Assembly (NCBI GenBank): GCA_963741495.1 | Contig: CAVUID010000007.1 | Coordinates: forward strand, 62,001-126,000 | DNA from: Sulfurimicrobium sp963741495 | Lineage (GTDB): Bacteria > Pseudomonadota > Gammaproteobacteria > Burkholderiales > Sulfuricellaceae | Length of the DNA stretch: 64,000 nt | Reading direction: 5' to 3' | Part shown: piece by piece, positions 55,383 to 63,915 of the stretch | Numbering within the stretch: position 1 is the stretch's first letter | How the letters are laid out: each line of letters begins with the position of its first letter | Made by a program: the position numbers and the translations under genes | Notes under the pieces: generated by a model | What the model was told of the DNA's origin: nothing | What the model saw: the letters and a program-made list of their open reading frames with translations, nothing else | Database searches by the model: none

Positions 55383-56711
55383 TTAAAGCACGTACCTCGC
55401 CAGATCTTCGCTGTGCGCCAGTTCCTTGAGGCGGCTGTCGACGTAAGACGCGTCGATGGCAAAAGCTTTGCCGCTATGGCGTGCAGCATCGAATGAAATC
55501 TCTTCCAGCAGTTTTTCCATCACGGTATGCAGGCGGCGGGCGCCAATATTTTCGGTTCTGTCGTTGACCTCAAAGGCAATCTCGGCAAGGCGACGCACGG
55601 CATCCGGGCTGAAGCTCAGCTTGACGCCCTCGGTTTCCATCAAGGCTTCATACTGACGCGTGAGACAGGCATCCGTATTGGTAAGTATCTGTTCGAAATC
55701 ACTCACGGAGAGGCTTGTGAGCTCGACGCGTATGGGCAGGCGGCCCTGCAGTTCGGGCACAAGATCGGACGGTTTGGCGAGGTGAAAAGCGCCGCTGCAA
55801 ATGAACAGGATATGATCGGTCTTGATCATGCCGTATTTGGTGGTGACGGTGGTGCCTTCAACCAGCGGCAACAGATCGCGTTGCACGCCCTGACGTGAGA
55901 CATCAGAGCCGGTGGATTCTGAGCGGCTGGTGATCTTGTCGATTTCGTCGAGAAAAACGATGCCGTTCTGTTCCACGTTGCGTACTGCGGCAAGCTTCAG
56001 CTCCTCGTCGTTGACCAGCTTCAGTGCTTCTTCGTCGGTAACCTGTTTCATTGCATCGCGAATCAGCAGCTTGCGCGTCTTGCTCCGGGTCTGGCCGATG
56101 TTCTGGAACATGCCCTGAATCTGTGAAGTGAGATCTTCCATGCCGGGCGGCGCAAAAATTTCCATCTGGGCCTGCGGCGCGGCCACCTCGATTTCAATTT
56201 CCTTGTCGTCCAGCTGACCCTCGCGCAGCATCTTGCGGAATTTCTGCCGCGTTGCGCTTTCCTTTTCGACATCGCCACCAGACCCGGTATCACGCGCAGG
56301 CGGAAGCAGCGCATCAAGGATTCTTTCCTCGGCATGCTCTTCGGCGCGAAACTGGACCTTGCGGGTTTCAGCCTCGCGAGTCTGCTTGATGGAAATGTCC
56401 ACCAGATCGCGAATAATGGAATCCACATCGCGTCCGACATAGCCCACTTCCGTGAACTTGGTTGCCTCGATCTTGATGAAAGGCGCATTGGCCAGCTTTG
56501 CGAGGCGGCGGGCAATTTCAGTCTTGCCCACGCCGGTCGGGCCAATCATGAGAATGTTCTTGGGTGTGATCTCGGTGCGCAGTGGCTCGGCGATCTGGCT
56601 GCGGCGCCAACGGTTGCGCAGCGCGATGGCAACAGCACGCTTGGCGGCATCCTGGCCGATAATATGCTTGTCGAGTTCGTGAACAATTTCCTGAGGGGAC
56701 ATTTCGGACAT
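55383..56711 (-). CDS. hslU: HslU ATPase subunit of the HslUV protease
   Basis: Protein of 442 residues of the Clp/HslU AAA+ family: EIVHELDKHIIGQDAAKRAV at the start, Walker A MIGPTGVGKTEIARRLA, Walker B GIVFLDEIDKI, the GYVG pore loop (TEVGYVGRDVDSI), an intermediate domain, and the conserved C-terminal tail SEDLARYVL that docks into HslV. It unfolds substrates for HslV. Normal length and intact. Confidence 0.96.
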   Translation of the reverse strand: MSEMSPQEIVHELDKHIIGQDAAKRAVAIALRNRWRRSQIAEPLRTEITPKNILMIGPTGVGKTEIARRLAKLANAPFIKIEATKFTEVGYVGRDVDSIIRDLVDISIKQTREAETRKVQFRAEEHAEERILDALLPPARDTGSGGDVEKESATRQKFRKMLREGQLDDKEIEIEVAAPQAQMEIFAPPGMEDLTSQIQGMFQNIGQTRSKTRKLLIRDAMKQVTDEEALKLVNDEELKLAAVRNVEQNGIVFLDEIDKITSRSESTGSDVSRQGVQRDLLPLVEGTTVTTKYGMIKTDHILFICSGAFHLAKPSDLVPELQGRLPIRVELTSLSVSDFEQILTNTDACLTRQYEALMETEGVKLSFSPDAVRRLAEIAFEVNDRTENIGARRLHTVMEKLLEEISFDAARHSGKAFAIDASYVDSRLKELAHSEDLARYVL

Positions 56712-56810
56712 GAGTTAGCTCTCGGTTGTCAGCTGTCAGCATTCAGCTTTCAGTCGTCAGTGCACCTGGAGAGATTTACTGATCGCTGACGGCTGATCGC
56801 TGACAGCCGA
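56712..56810. repeat. Repeated GCTGAC/GCTGTCAG motifs between hslV and hslU
   Basis: The 99-base gap is filled with variants of TCAGCTGTCAGC, TTCAGCTTTCAG, CGCTGACGGCTGATCGCTGA and CTGACAGCC, which can pair with one another. Such short octamer-like arrays are frequent between genes of beta- and gammaproteobacteria. It separates two genes normally only a few bases apart and may form RNA structure in the hslVU message. Confidence 0.5.
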
Positions 56811-57347
56811 TTATTCCAATACTTCGATGAGATGGTTCTGGTTAGTGTAAATGCACAAGTCCGCTGCGATGGTGAGTGATTTTTTCACGACTTCCGCGGC
56901 GGACAGCTCGGTATGATCAAGCAGTGCGCGCGCGGCGGACTGGGCGTAGGCGCCGCCGCTGCCAATGGCAAGCAGGCCATCCTCCGGCTCCAGCACGTCG
57001 CCATTGCCGGTGATGATCAGGGACGTTTCGTGGTCGGCCACGGTCAGCATGGCTTCGAGACGGCGCAGCATGCGGTCGGTGCGCCAATCCTTGGCCAGTT
57101 CGACGGCAGAGCGCAGGAGGTGGCCCTGGTGTTTTTCCAGCTTGGCTTCAAAACGCTCAAACAAAGTAAAAGCATCCGCCGTACCACCGGCGAAACCCGC
57201 CAGAATCCGTTCATGATAGAGGCGGCGCACCTTGCGCGCTGTGGCCTTGACCACGATATTACCCAGTGTCACCTGTCCGTCGCCGCCCATGGCTACACTG
57301 CTGCCGCGGCGCACGGAGAGAATGGTGGTGCCGTGATACTGTTCCAT
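56811..57347 (-). CDS. hslV: HslV peptidase subunit of the HslUV protease
   Basis: Protein of 178 residues starting EQYHGTTILSVRRG. Removal of the propeptide exposes the catalytic threonine (TTILSV); VAMGGDGQVTLGN, GFAGGTADAFTLFERFE and IGSGGAYAQSAARALL are classic HslV blocks. It forms a double hexamer capped by HslU. GCAGGAAAC precedes the start codon. Confidence 0.96.
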   Translation of the reverse strand: MEQYHGTTILSVRRGSSVAMGGDGQVTLGNIVVKATARKVRRLYHERILAGFAGGTADAFTLFERFEAKLEKHQGHLLRSAVELAKDWRTDRMLRRLEAMLTVADHETSLIITGNGDVLEPEDGLLAIGSGGAYAQSAARALLDHTELSAAEVVKKSLTIAADLCIYTNQNHLIEVLE

Positions 57348-57380
57348 TGAAGTTTCCTGCGATTAACTCGGTAGTTAAGG

Positions 57381-57386
57381 ATTATA
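57381..57386 (-). promoter_or_regulatory. Candidate -10 box of hslVU
   Basis: On the minus strand GGGTATAATCC holds a consensus TATAAT 35 bases before the hslV start, with TTGATT or TTGCAC about 15-19 bases further up. No clear heat-shock sigma-32 consensus is seen. Confidence 0.5.
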
Positions 57387-57407
57387 CCCGGCCCTGCCGG
57401 GGTGCAA

Positions 57408-58598
57408 TCAACGCGGCTTTTTGCGGATCAGGGTCGCGAATTCCTGGATGCCCATCATGTGAAACAGTGCCCGTACCATTTCGTTGGCTTCCACAATCAG
57501 CACTTTCTTGCCGGCCTGGGTGAGGTTGATCAGCGTGCCCATGAAATTGCCTACCGCCACGAAATCCACGCGCGTGACCTCGGCCATGTTGAGGCGAACT
57601 TCCTGTTTGTCCGCGGCGTAGTTGATTAGTTCATCCAGCCGGGACTGACTGGATTCTGAAATAACGCCGCTCAGCAAAAACGCCTCATCGCCAGTCGCAT
57701 TCTTTTGGGCAGCAGCAACCGGCTGGATTTTCTGGGCAACCAGAGGCGCTTTGGCGGCCTCCCAGGCCGGTGGCGATATTTCGAAGGTGACGGCATATTC
57801 AATCGCAAGATCTTCGTATTCCGCTTCCCTGCCCAGCCACTGATAAAGCTCGAACAGCAACAGCCAGGCCTGCCTGTCCTCATCGCTGTGGCTTTCAGCC
57901 GCGATCTGTTTTTTCAGCGTTTCGATGAGGCGCTCCACGCCTTCAATCTGGACGCTTTTGCCTTTTTTGCGGCAGCTTTGCAGGCCTTCCTGCATCAGCT
58001 TGCAGCCACCCAGCTCCACCGAGGCAATGTCGCCCACGTTGACACGTGCCGTGCCTGCGCCTTGCGCGAGTTGGCACAGCTTTTCCATCTGCGCCCCAGA
58101 CGCAAGACGGATACCCAGGGAAATCAGATCCTTCTGCGCCGTGTCAGCCTTCTTGACCGGCGCAGGCGCGGCAGGCGCCTTCCATATTGGCGCCGAACGC
58201 TCGAATTTGACCACGAACTGCATCGACAATTCGTTGAATGCCTGATTGTTATGCATTAGCTGGTAAAGATCGAACAACATCAGCCAGGGCTGCATTTCCT
58301 TTTTGTCCGGGCAATCGAGAATATATTGGCTCAGGACGGCGACCGCCTGAGCAGCCATGTTGTTGGCGTAATAAACAGCCGCTTCTTCCACGATTGAACC
58401 GGTCTCGGCGCTGATTTTTTCAAAGACCACCAGTTCGTCACCGGACGGTATCTGTGTTGCAGCCGCGGGTTTGGGGGCAGCCACTTCGACGGCAACAGGG
58501 GGAACCGCTTCGGTTGCCTTTGGCTTGGCGTGCACAGCGGCCACCGGCTTGGCAGCAGCCGGTTCTTGCTGTTTGGATTTACGAAAAAAGGGAAGCAC
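57408..58598 (-). CDS. STAS-like domain protein, cytoplasmic
   Basis: I choose the GTG at 58598 (VLPFFRKSKQQEPAAAKPVA); the frame is open to 59027 but overlaps znuB in shadow. About 396 residues: an Ala/Pro/Lys-rich linker to about residue 55, a helical region with YYANNMAAQAVAVLSQYIL, two similar domains (PWLMLFDLYQLMHNNQAFNE and AWLLLFELYQWLGREAEYED each followed by a sheet-rich part), and C-terminal RLNMAEVTRVDFVAVGNFMG, a STAS-type stretch. It may be an adaptor or anti-anti-sigma-like protein. Role unknown. Confidence 0.65.
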   Translation of the reverse strand: MLPFFRKSKQQEPAAAKPVAAVHAKPKATEAVPPVAVEVAAPKPAAATQIPSGDELVVFEKISAETGSIVEEAAVYYANNMAAQAVAVLSQYILDCPDKKEMQPWLMLFDLYQLMHNNQAFNELSMQFVVKFERSAPIWKAPAAPAPVKKADTAQKDLISLGIRLASGAQMEKLCQLAQGAGTARVNVGDIASVELGGCKLMQEGLQSCRKKGKSVQIEGVERLIETLKKQIAAESHSDEDRQAWLLLFELYQWLGREAEYEDLAIEYAVTFEISPPAWEAAKAPLVAQKIQPVAAAQKNATGDEAFLLSGVISESSQSRLDELINYAADKQEVRLNMAEVTRVDFVAVGNFMGTLINLTQAGKKVLIVEANEMVRALFHMMGIQEFATLIRKKPR

Positions 58599-58627
58599 GG
58601 TGTTATCCAGCAAATTAGCAGAGTATT

Positions 58628-59410
58628 TTAGGCCTGATCGGGCGGCACACTCAATAGGGGATTGCCTGAATCCGGCCCGGCCCAATAGATAAATGCGCCG
58701 AACATGGCAATGGCCCAGACAATTACAGCGCCGGGCGGCAGGTCTGCCCAGGCAGAAATCGCCAGACCTGCCGCATAGCTGGCGCCGCCCAGCAGGTAAG
58801 CGACGGGCAATCGCTGGCGCGGCGAATAATGGCGAGTGGCAAGTGCCGGCATGACCAGGCTGGCAAAAACCAGGTAGATGCCGACCAGTTGCACCGACGC
58901 AGTGACGGCAAAAGCGAACAGCCCATAAAATCCGAAGCGCCCGAGCCGGTCGCGCCAGCGGCCCCACGCGATCAGCAGCAACGCCGTCAGCAGCGCCACC
59001 GGCCAGAGCTGAGCGGGGTTGACCCACAGGATCTGCCCAACCAGCAGATCCTTGAGATGTTCGCCACCGTGCGGGTTATCCGCCAGCAGCAAGGCTCCGC
59101 CGCTGGCCGCAAGAACAAACAGGGTGCCGATCAGCGCCTCCTGCACTTCCGGCCAGCGTTTCTCGGTGAAGGTAAGGATAGCCGCTCCAGCCAGCGCCGC
59201 GCTCACAGCGGCAAGCTGCACCGCCCAGCCCTGCGGTTCAAAGCCCAGGCGGTCGGCAGCGATGACACCCAGCCCGGCGATTTGAGCCACCGCAAGATCG
59301 ATGAACACAATGCCCCGCGCCAGTACCTGCATGCCCATGGGCACATGGGTGGCGAGCACCAGCAGGCCAGCCAGGAAGGCCGGCAGCAGCAGGCTCAGCT
59401 CAATATTCAT
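58628..59410 (-). CDS. znuB: Metal ABC transporter permease (ZnuB-like)
   Basis: Protein of 260 residues with seven or eight helices of the ABC-3 family: VPMGMQVLARGIVFIDLAVA, QIAGLGVIAADRLGF, and SVQLVGIYLVFASLVMPALA. ABC-3 permeases move zinc or manganese. The start overlaps the znuA stop by four bases. No ATPase gene (znuC) lies in the operon or elsewhere in the window, which is unusual. Confidence 0.85.
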   Translation of the reverse strand: MNIELSLLLPAFLAGLLVLATHVPMGMQVLARGIVFIDLAVAQIAGLGVIAADRLGFEPQGWAVQLAAVSAALAGAAILTFTEKRWPEVQEALIGTLFVLAASGGALLLADNPHGGEHLKDLLVGQILWVNPAQLWPVALLTALLLIAWGRWRDRLGRFGFYGLFAFAVTASVQLVGIYLVFASLVMPALATRHYSPRQRLPVAYLLGGASYAAGLAISAWADLPPGAVIVWAIAMFGAFIYWAGPDSGNPLLSVPPDQA

Positions 59411-60315
59411 TTGGCGGCTGCCAGCAACTGCTGAATGGTATCGTCAAACAGGCTGAACAGATCCCGCGCCTGCTCCGACCCGCCCACGGTAAAGGGCAAC
59501 GCCACCGCCTGGATTTTGGCTTTTTCAGCCAGCCATTCAGAAGGCCGCCCATCCTGATAGGCAGCTCGCAGAACCATTTTTACCGGCTGGCGCGAGAGCT
59601 GCGTCAGCACTTCGCTCAAATGGCCGCTGCTGGGTTCAACCCCGGGCTTGGGTTCCAGAACGGCGATTTCCTGCAGCCCCAGCCAGCGGCTGAGATAGGG
59701 AAAAGCCTTGTGTTGCACCACGACCGGCATGCCCTTGAGCGGGGCCGCCTGTTTTTCCCAGCGCAGAATGGCGGCTTGCCATTTGTCCGCAAAAGCCCGG
59801 TGACGTGCCTGATAGTGTGCCGCACTGGCAGGGTCGAGCTGGGCCAGACGCTTGGCCAGCGCATCCGCCACCAGGGCGATGTTGCGCGGATCGGTGTGGA
59901 TGTGGGGATTGCCTGCGGCATGGACATCCCCTTCGGCACGGTCAAGACGGGCCGGGATCTCCAGTTTCGCCACGTAAGCCGCGGCCTCGAAATAGCCCGG
60001 TTTGCCTGGCTGAATATTGCCGTTGCTCGACTGACGCAACAGTATCGGCAGCCAGCCGGCTTCCAGCTCCGCACCGGTGCAGACCAGCAGGTCCGTGTTG
60101 CGGGCGCGGGCGAGCAGGATGGGTCGGGCCTGGATGTGGTGCGGGTCCTGCTGTGCTGTGGTGGCGTTATAGACCTTGACCCTGTCGCCACCCAGTTCGG
60201 TGGCGAGCGCCCCCCACTCGGGCTCGCAGGCAACAATATTGAGCCCGGCCAGGGCAGGGAATGAAATTGCGGCCAGCACGGACAGCAGTGAAATTTTAAA
60301 CATTTGCTTCAGCAT
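59407..60315 (-). CDS. znuA: Periplasmic zinc/manganese-binding protein (ZnuA-like)
   Basis: Protein of 302 residues with a signal peptide (KISLLSVLAAISFPALA) and the cluster A-I metal-binding fold: QDPHHIQARP, GNPHIHTDPRNIA, VVVQHKAFPYLSRW and the C-terminal Glu/Asp region provide three histidines and a carboxylate. The His-rich loop of E. coli ZnuA is very short here. It follows the porin-like gene by ten bases, so outer- and inner-membrane steps of metal uptake seem to be cotranscribed. Confidence 0.85.
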   Translation of the reverse strand: MLKQMFKISLLSVLAAISFPALAGLNIVACEPEWGALATELGGDRVKVYNATTAQQDPHHIQARPILLARARNTDLLVCTGAELEAGWLPILLRQSSNGNIQPGKPGYFEAAAYVAKLEIPARLDRAEGDVHAAGNPHIHTDPRNIALVADALAKRLAQLDPASAAHYQARHRAFADKWQAAILRWEKQAAPLKGMPVVVQHKAFPYLSRWLGLQEIAVLEPKPGVEPSSGHLSEVLTQLSRQPVKMVLRAAYQDGRPSEWLAEKAKIQAVALPFTVGGSEQARDLFSLFDDTIQQLLAAAK

Positions 60316-60324
60316 GACTGCTCC

Positions 60325-61686
60325 CTAGAATTTGTGTGCGCCATGAGCGCCCAGGCTCATGATGTATTGCAGGAAAACCTGGTTATCTGTGACGCCCTCG
60401 CGCGATTTGTCCTGTGCCAGTTGCAGGCGCACGCGGCTGTATTCGCTTGAAGAATGATCGATCATCAGGCTGTTGCGTGAAGGGTTGTAGGCGGTTGCAC
60501 TCAGATTTGCGCTATTGAGCGCGCCATAATCCACCGTGCCGCTATCAAGCCGATCCGTTCGCAGGCCTATCCGCCAGCGCGGCATGAACTGGTATACCCC
60601 TTGCAGGTACCAGCCGGACTGGGTGGCGCTATAGCGGTCGATGCTCGCGAGGTTGGCTGTATCGAAAGTCAGGTCGCCATTCTCCTGGCGACGAAAATAT
60701 TCGCCCTGCAACTTGAAGTTGCGATAGGCAGGGTTGCCATTGGGCGCCCATTTCCACACGAAATCCGCCAGCCACAGCTTGCTGCTGCCATCCAGCGCGT
60801 TATTGACCGTATTGCCCGCAATGTCGAGATCCTCGTATTCGCGTGCTTTGGCCGTGTTATGCAGCCAGGAGATGCCGGCGCGCCAGCTGTGATCCGTGCC
60901 GACATCGTCACCCAGGTGAGCGAACAGGGCATAGGAGCCGACACCATTCTTGTTACGTTCCGAGCCGGGAAAATTGCTGCCACGTCCAGCTTCAGCGCCC
61001 AGTTCGAGGAAAGTGTTGGTCGGGGCGATCCACTTCAGCTGCACCCCGTCATTACCATACTGGCGTCCGAGGAAAGCTTTGTAGGCCAGCGGTGCATCGA
61101 CGAAGTCCCAGGCGTGGGGGTGCTGTTCGTTGAGATAGCCGATGCCTGAGTAAAAGCGCCCGGCCTTGGCGGCAAGACCATGCCCCAGCGTGGTGGTCTG
61201 AATCGCAGCTTCTTCCACGCCGAGTTCATTTTCCGGCGACAGGGCGAGGGTCAGATAGCCGTAAAAATTTGGATCGATGTTGGCGCTCACTATCAGCTCT
61301 GATTCGGCCAGACTGAAGCCGCGCGAGCCCGGCTCAATCTCTCCGCCAGGGATGAAGCCGGTAATGCGGTAGTCCGCCGGATCTTGTGACAGGCTGGTGT
61401 AAGTGCCGGACAGAATCAGCGAAATAGCCGGATTGAAAGCATTGCCGGCTGTGGCTGGAGCTACGGCTGGTTCGGCCTGGGCGGCACGGGTTTCTGCTTT
61501 GCTGACACCCGTTTCGGAACGCTGCAGGCGTTGTTCCAGCGCTTCGATGCGTGCCTCGTAGCTCTGCTTCAGGGCTTTTATTTCGTCGCGGATTTGCAGA
61601 ATTTCTGCATTGTCTGCGGCCAGCACGGACAGGGGCGCGCCCAGCATCAATGAGATGCCGGACACAATAAGTTTGTGTCTAAACAT
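60325..61686 (-). CDS. Outer-membrane porin-like protein with N-terminal coiled coil
   Basis: Start at the ATG at 61686, with GAGG six bases ahead. About 453 residues: signal peptide ending LSVLAADN, a coiled coil (ILQIRDEIKALKQSYEARIE and on), then a beta-barrel with alternating residues and many aromatic girdle positions, ending GAHGAHKF. Similar proteins accompany zinc-uptake genes in betaproteobacteria. It may let zinc or zinc complexes cross the outer membrane; it has no TonB box or plug. Confidence 0.7.
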   Translation of the reverse strand: MFRHKLIVSGISLMLGAPLSVLAADNAEILQIRDEIKALKQSYEARIEALEQRLQRSETGVSKAETRAAQAEPAVAPATAGNAFNPAISLILSGTYTSLSQDPADYRITGFIPGGEIEPGSRGFSLAESELIVSANIDPNFYGYLTLALSPENELGVEEAAIQTTTLGHGLAAKAGRFYSGIGYLNEQHPHAWDFVDAPLAYKAFLGRQYGNDGVQLKWIAPTNTFLELGAEAGRGSNFPGSERNKNGVGSYALFAHLGDDVGTDHSWRAGISWLHNTAKAREYEDLDIAGNTVNNALDGSSKLWLADFVWKWAPNGNPAYRNFKLQGEYFRRQENGDLTFDTANLASIDRYSATQSGWYLQGVYQFMPRWRIGLRTDRLDSGTVDYGALNSANLSATAYNPSRNSLMIDHSSSEYSRVRLQLAQDKSREGVTDNQVFLQYIMSLGAHGAHKF

Positions 61687-61748
61687 GAGGAACCTCGTCA
61701 CAACATTAAGGATCAATAAAGGCCATCAAGGCCGTTTGAAGATGCTAC

Positions 61749-62069
61749 TCAGACGAGGACAGGCGGGGCTCTGGCGTGATAAAGACGAACGGGCTGAAAG
61801 TGCGGCGACGATTGACTTGTCGCAATATGCTGGCGTTGAACGGTTTCGGCCGGGATAAGCAGACTATTGGACGCAACAGCATTGCCGACGCCGGCATAAA
61901 CCACGCATTCGTCACAGGCAGACGAGTGCGGAAGTTGTTTATCCTGCTGGGAATGGCTGGGCAGAGACTCATTCAGGTGCGATAGGGCGTGAGTCGCCGC
62001 GCCTTGCTGGGTGAACAGCAAGGCGAAAACCAGCAGCAGGAAAGGCAGAAATTTCAACCGGGATTGCAT
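61749..62069 (-). CDS. Small exported protein, DUF2946-like
   Basis: Protein of 106 residues: signal peptide (FLPFLLLVFALLFTQQGAA), a histidine-rich stretch (THALSHLNESLPSHSQQDKQ) and a CDEC motif before VVYAGVGNAVASNSLL. Small DUF2946-type proteins with a leader, histidines and a CxxC are common next to copper or zinc genes. It precedes the porin-znuA-znuB genes on the same strand and probably binds metal in the periplasm. Confidence 0.6.
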   Translation of the reverse strand: MQSRLKFLPFLLLVFALLFTQQGAATHALSHLNESLPSHSQQDKQLPHSSACDECVVYAGVGNAVASNSLLIPAETVQRQHIATSQSSPHFQPVRLYHARAPPVLV

Positions 62070-62118
62070 GGGAGCTAACCCTACACGATTATATTTGCTG
62101 AGACAATGTCATGAAGCA

Positions 62119-62406
62119 TCACATCAGCCGGGCACGTTGCGCGAGACAATCGCTCTCCCCCGCCTGATAGTCGCCGCAGATCCAGGGCCTGCGCTGGTAT
62201 ATCGTGCAAAGCATGGTGCTTCGATCCAGGGCTGCGCACCAACCATCATCCAGGCGCGCCATCACCCACCCGCCCCACTGATCCACAGCAGTCAGCCGGT
62301 GGGGAATATCGTCGCCCGCCATCAGCAATACTTCCAGCCGGCAACAGCAGGCCTCGCAAGTGACGCAGGTGACGGGCTCAATGCCGCCGGCAGTGGCAGT
62401 GTTCAT
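62119..62406 (-). CDS. YkgJ family cysteine-cluster protein
   Basis: Protein of 95 residues. CVTCEACCCRLEV at the start and CTIYQRRPWICGDYQAGESDC at the end make up the CxxCxxCC...C...C pattern of YkgJ/UPF0153 proteins, thought to bind zinc or an Fe-S cluster. No other domain is present. It is a stand-alone gene 50 bases upstream of the DUF2946-like gene, same strand. Confidence 0.85.
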   Translation of the reverse strand: MNTATAGGIEPVTCVTCEACCCRLEVLLMAGDDIPHRLTAVDQWGGWVMARLDDGWCAALDRSTMLCTIYQRRPWICGDYQAGESDCLAQRARLM

Positions 62407-62418
62407 CCTTAAAACGGT

Positions 62419-62536
62419 TTACCGCAAAGGGCGCCAAGGTTCGCAAGGTAAAGCCGTGGTTCGCCCCTCGAAAAAATCCCCAAGTCGTCCCAAGTTTCTG
62501 AATCCCTTTGCATACCATTGCGCCCTTTGCGGTTTA
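62419..62536. repeat. Imperfect inverted repeat (CCGCAAAGGGCGC type)
   Basis: TTTACCGCAAAGGGCGCCAAGG at the left is mirrored by CCATTGCGCCCTTTGCGGTTTA at the right, about 75 bases apart. The CGCAAAGG core is a familiar intergenic repeat in betaproteobacteria. It fills the gap between the YkgJ gene and the RIO kinase gene and has no coding capacity. Confidence 0.55.
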
Positions 62537-62554
62537 GCTTCTTTTTCAGGTGTC

Positions 62555-63403
62555 TTACTGCTCTATTTCCGGCGGGCGCTGTCGTGCCGCTTCGGCGGCA
62601 AGCGCAGCATTGATTTCCCGCATCACGCCACCGAGATCGGCCGGCGTTTCGTCGCGCTCAAAACAGCCGGTCAATTTGACCTCGGTATGCAACTCGCCAC
62701 TCTCGTAAAGTGACCAGATTTCCTTGCCATAGTCCGTCTTGCGCAAATCTGGCGCGAAACGGCCGAAGTAATTCGCCAGATTTTCAACATCCCGTTCCAG
62801 CATGCTGCTGGCGTGTTTGTTGCCCGCGGCATCCACCGCTTGCGGCAGGTCGATAATAACGGGCCCATCGCTGCTGACGAGAATATTGAACTCGGACAGG
62901 TCGCCGTGGACCACGCCGGCGCAAAGCATGCGCACCACCTCGGTAATCAGCGCGTGGTGGTAGGCCCGGGCCAGCTCTTCCGTCAGGACCACATCATTCA
63001 GCCGTGGCGCGGCATTGCCGTCGATATCGGTCACCAGTTCCATGAGCAGCACACCCTCGTGGAAATTGTAGGGCTTGGGCACGCGCACGCCGGCAGCAGC
63101 GAGACGGTACATGGCGTCCACTTCGGCATTCTGCCAGGCTTCTTCCTGCGCCTTGCGGCCATAGCGCGAACCTTTCTCCATGGCGCGCGCCTTGCGGCTG
63201 TTCTTGACCTTGCGACCTTCGGTGTAATCCACGCTCTGGCGGAAACTGCGTTTGTTGGCTTCCTTGTAAACCTTGGCGCAGCGAACCTCTTCCCCGCAGC
63301 GCACCACGAAAACCATTGCCTCCTTGCCGCTCATGAGCTGGCGGACGACGTCGTCGACCAGGCCATCATCAACCAGCGGCTGGAGTCTGTTGGGAATTTT
63401 CAT
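62555..63403 (-). CDS. RIO1-family serine/threonine protein kinase
   Basis: Protein of 282 residues. SGKEAMVFVVRCGEEVRCAK is the nucleotide loop with its lysine, GVVHGDLSEFNILVSSD the catalytic loop with HGD...N, and VIIDLPQAVD the metal-binding Asp region (IDLPQ replaces the DFG). These match bacterial RIO1-like kinases. It overlaps the DUF1456 gene by four bases; substrates are unknown, though RIO kinases often touch ribosome assembly. Confidence 0.88.
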   Translation of the reverse strand: MKIPNRLQPLVDDGLVDDVVRQLMSGKEAMVFVVRCGEEVRCAKVYKEANKRSFRQSVDYTEGRKVKNSRKARAMEKGSRYGRKAQEEAWQNAEVDAMYRLAAAGVRVPKPYNFHEGVLLMELVTDIDGNAAPRLNDVVLTEELARAYHHALITEVVRMLCAGVVHGDLSEFNILVSSDGPVIIDLPQAVDAAGNKHASSMLERDVENLANYFGRFAPDLRKTDYGKEIWSLYESGELHTEVKLTGCFERDETPADLGGVMREINAALAAEAARQRPPEIEQ

Positions 63404-63879
63404 GGCTGCGGGCCTCGATGGCGAATCACCAGACCTTTCAGAAAATTCCTGAGAAGCTGGTCGCCGCAGGCCCGGTAGTTCTTGTGGCCCTTTTGCCGGA
63501 ACAAAGCACTCAGTTCCGGCTTGGAAACGCTGAATCCAGCCAGTTCAAGCACCTTGTGCATATCCTCTTCCTTCAGTTCAAAGGCGACGCGCAGTTTTTT
63601 CAGGATGGCGTTATTGGTCAGACGTCGCTCCGGTTTTTTGTCCTCCTGCCCTGGCCTGGGTTCCATCTTGCCTCTTCTGAGAATGATCAGGCCATCCAGA
63701 AACGAAACCAGTACATCCGCACCGCACTCGACAAAACCGGCCTCGTCTTCCTTCCTGAGCAGGTTCGCGACGTCAGCTTGGGCGATGTCGCGCCCGGCTA
63801 GCCGCATGATCTCCCCGACTTTTACATCGCTGAGATCCAGTGCATAGCGGATGCTGCGCAATACGTCATTGTTAATCAC
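63400..63879 (-). CDS. DUF1456 family protein (YehS-like)
   Basis: Protein of 159 residues with two copies of the DUF1456 repeat: NNDVLRSIRYALDLSDVKVG and NNAILKKLRVAFELKEEDMH, each followed by a helical LxxxLRK or LSALFRQKGHKNY block. The fold is a small helical domain of unknown role. Coupled to the RIO kinase gene. Confidence 0.85.
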   Translation of the reverse strand: MINNDVLRSIRYALDLSDVKVGEIMRLAGRDIAQADVANLLRKEDEAGFVECGADVLVSFLDGLIILRRGKMEPRPGQEDKKPERRLTNNAILKKLRVAFELKEEDMHKVLELAGFSVSKPELSALFRQKGHKNYRACGDQLLRNFLKGLVIRHRGPQP

Positions 63880-63915
63880 TGTTTACTCCGGTTTTTGCGC
63901 AAATGAATACTGCAT

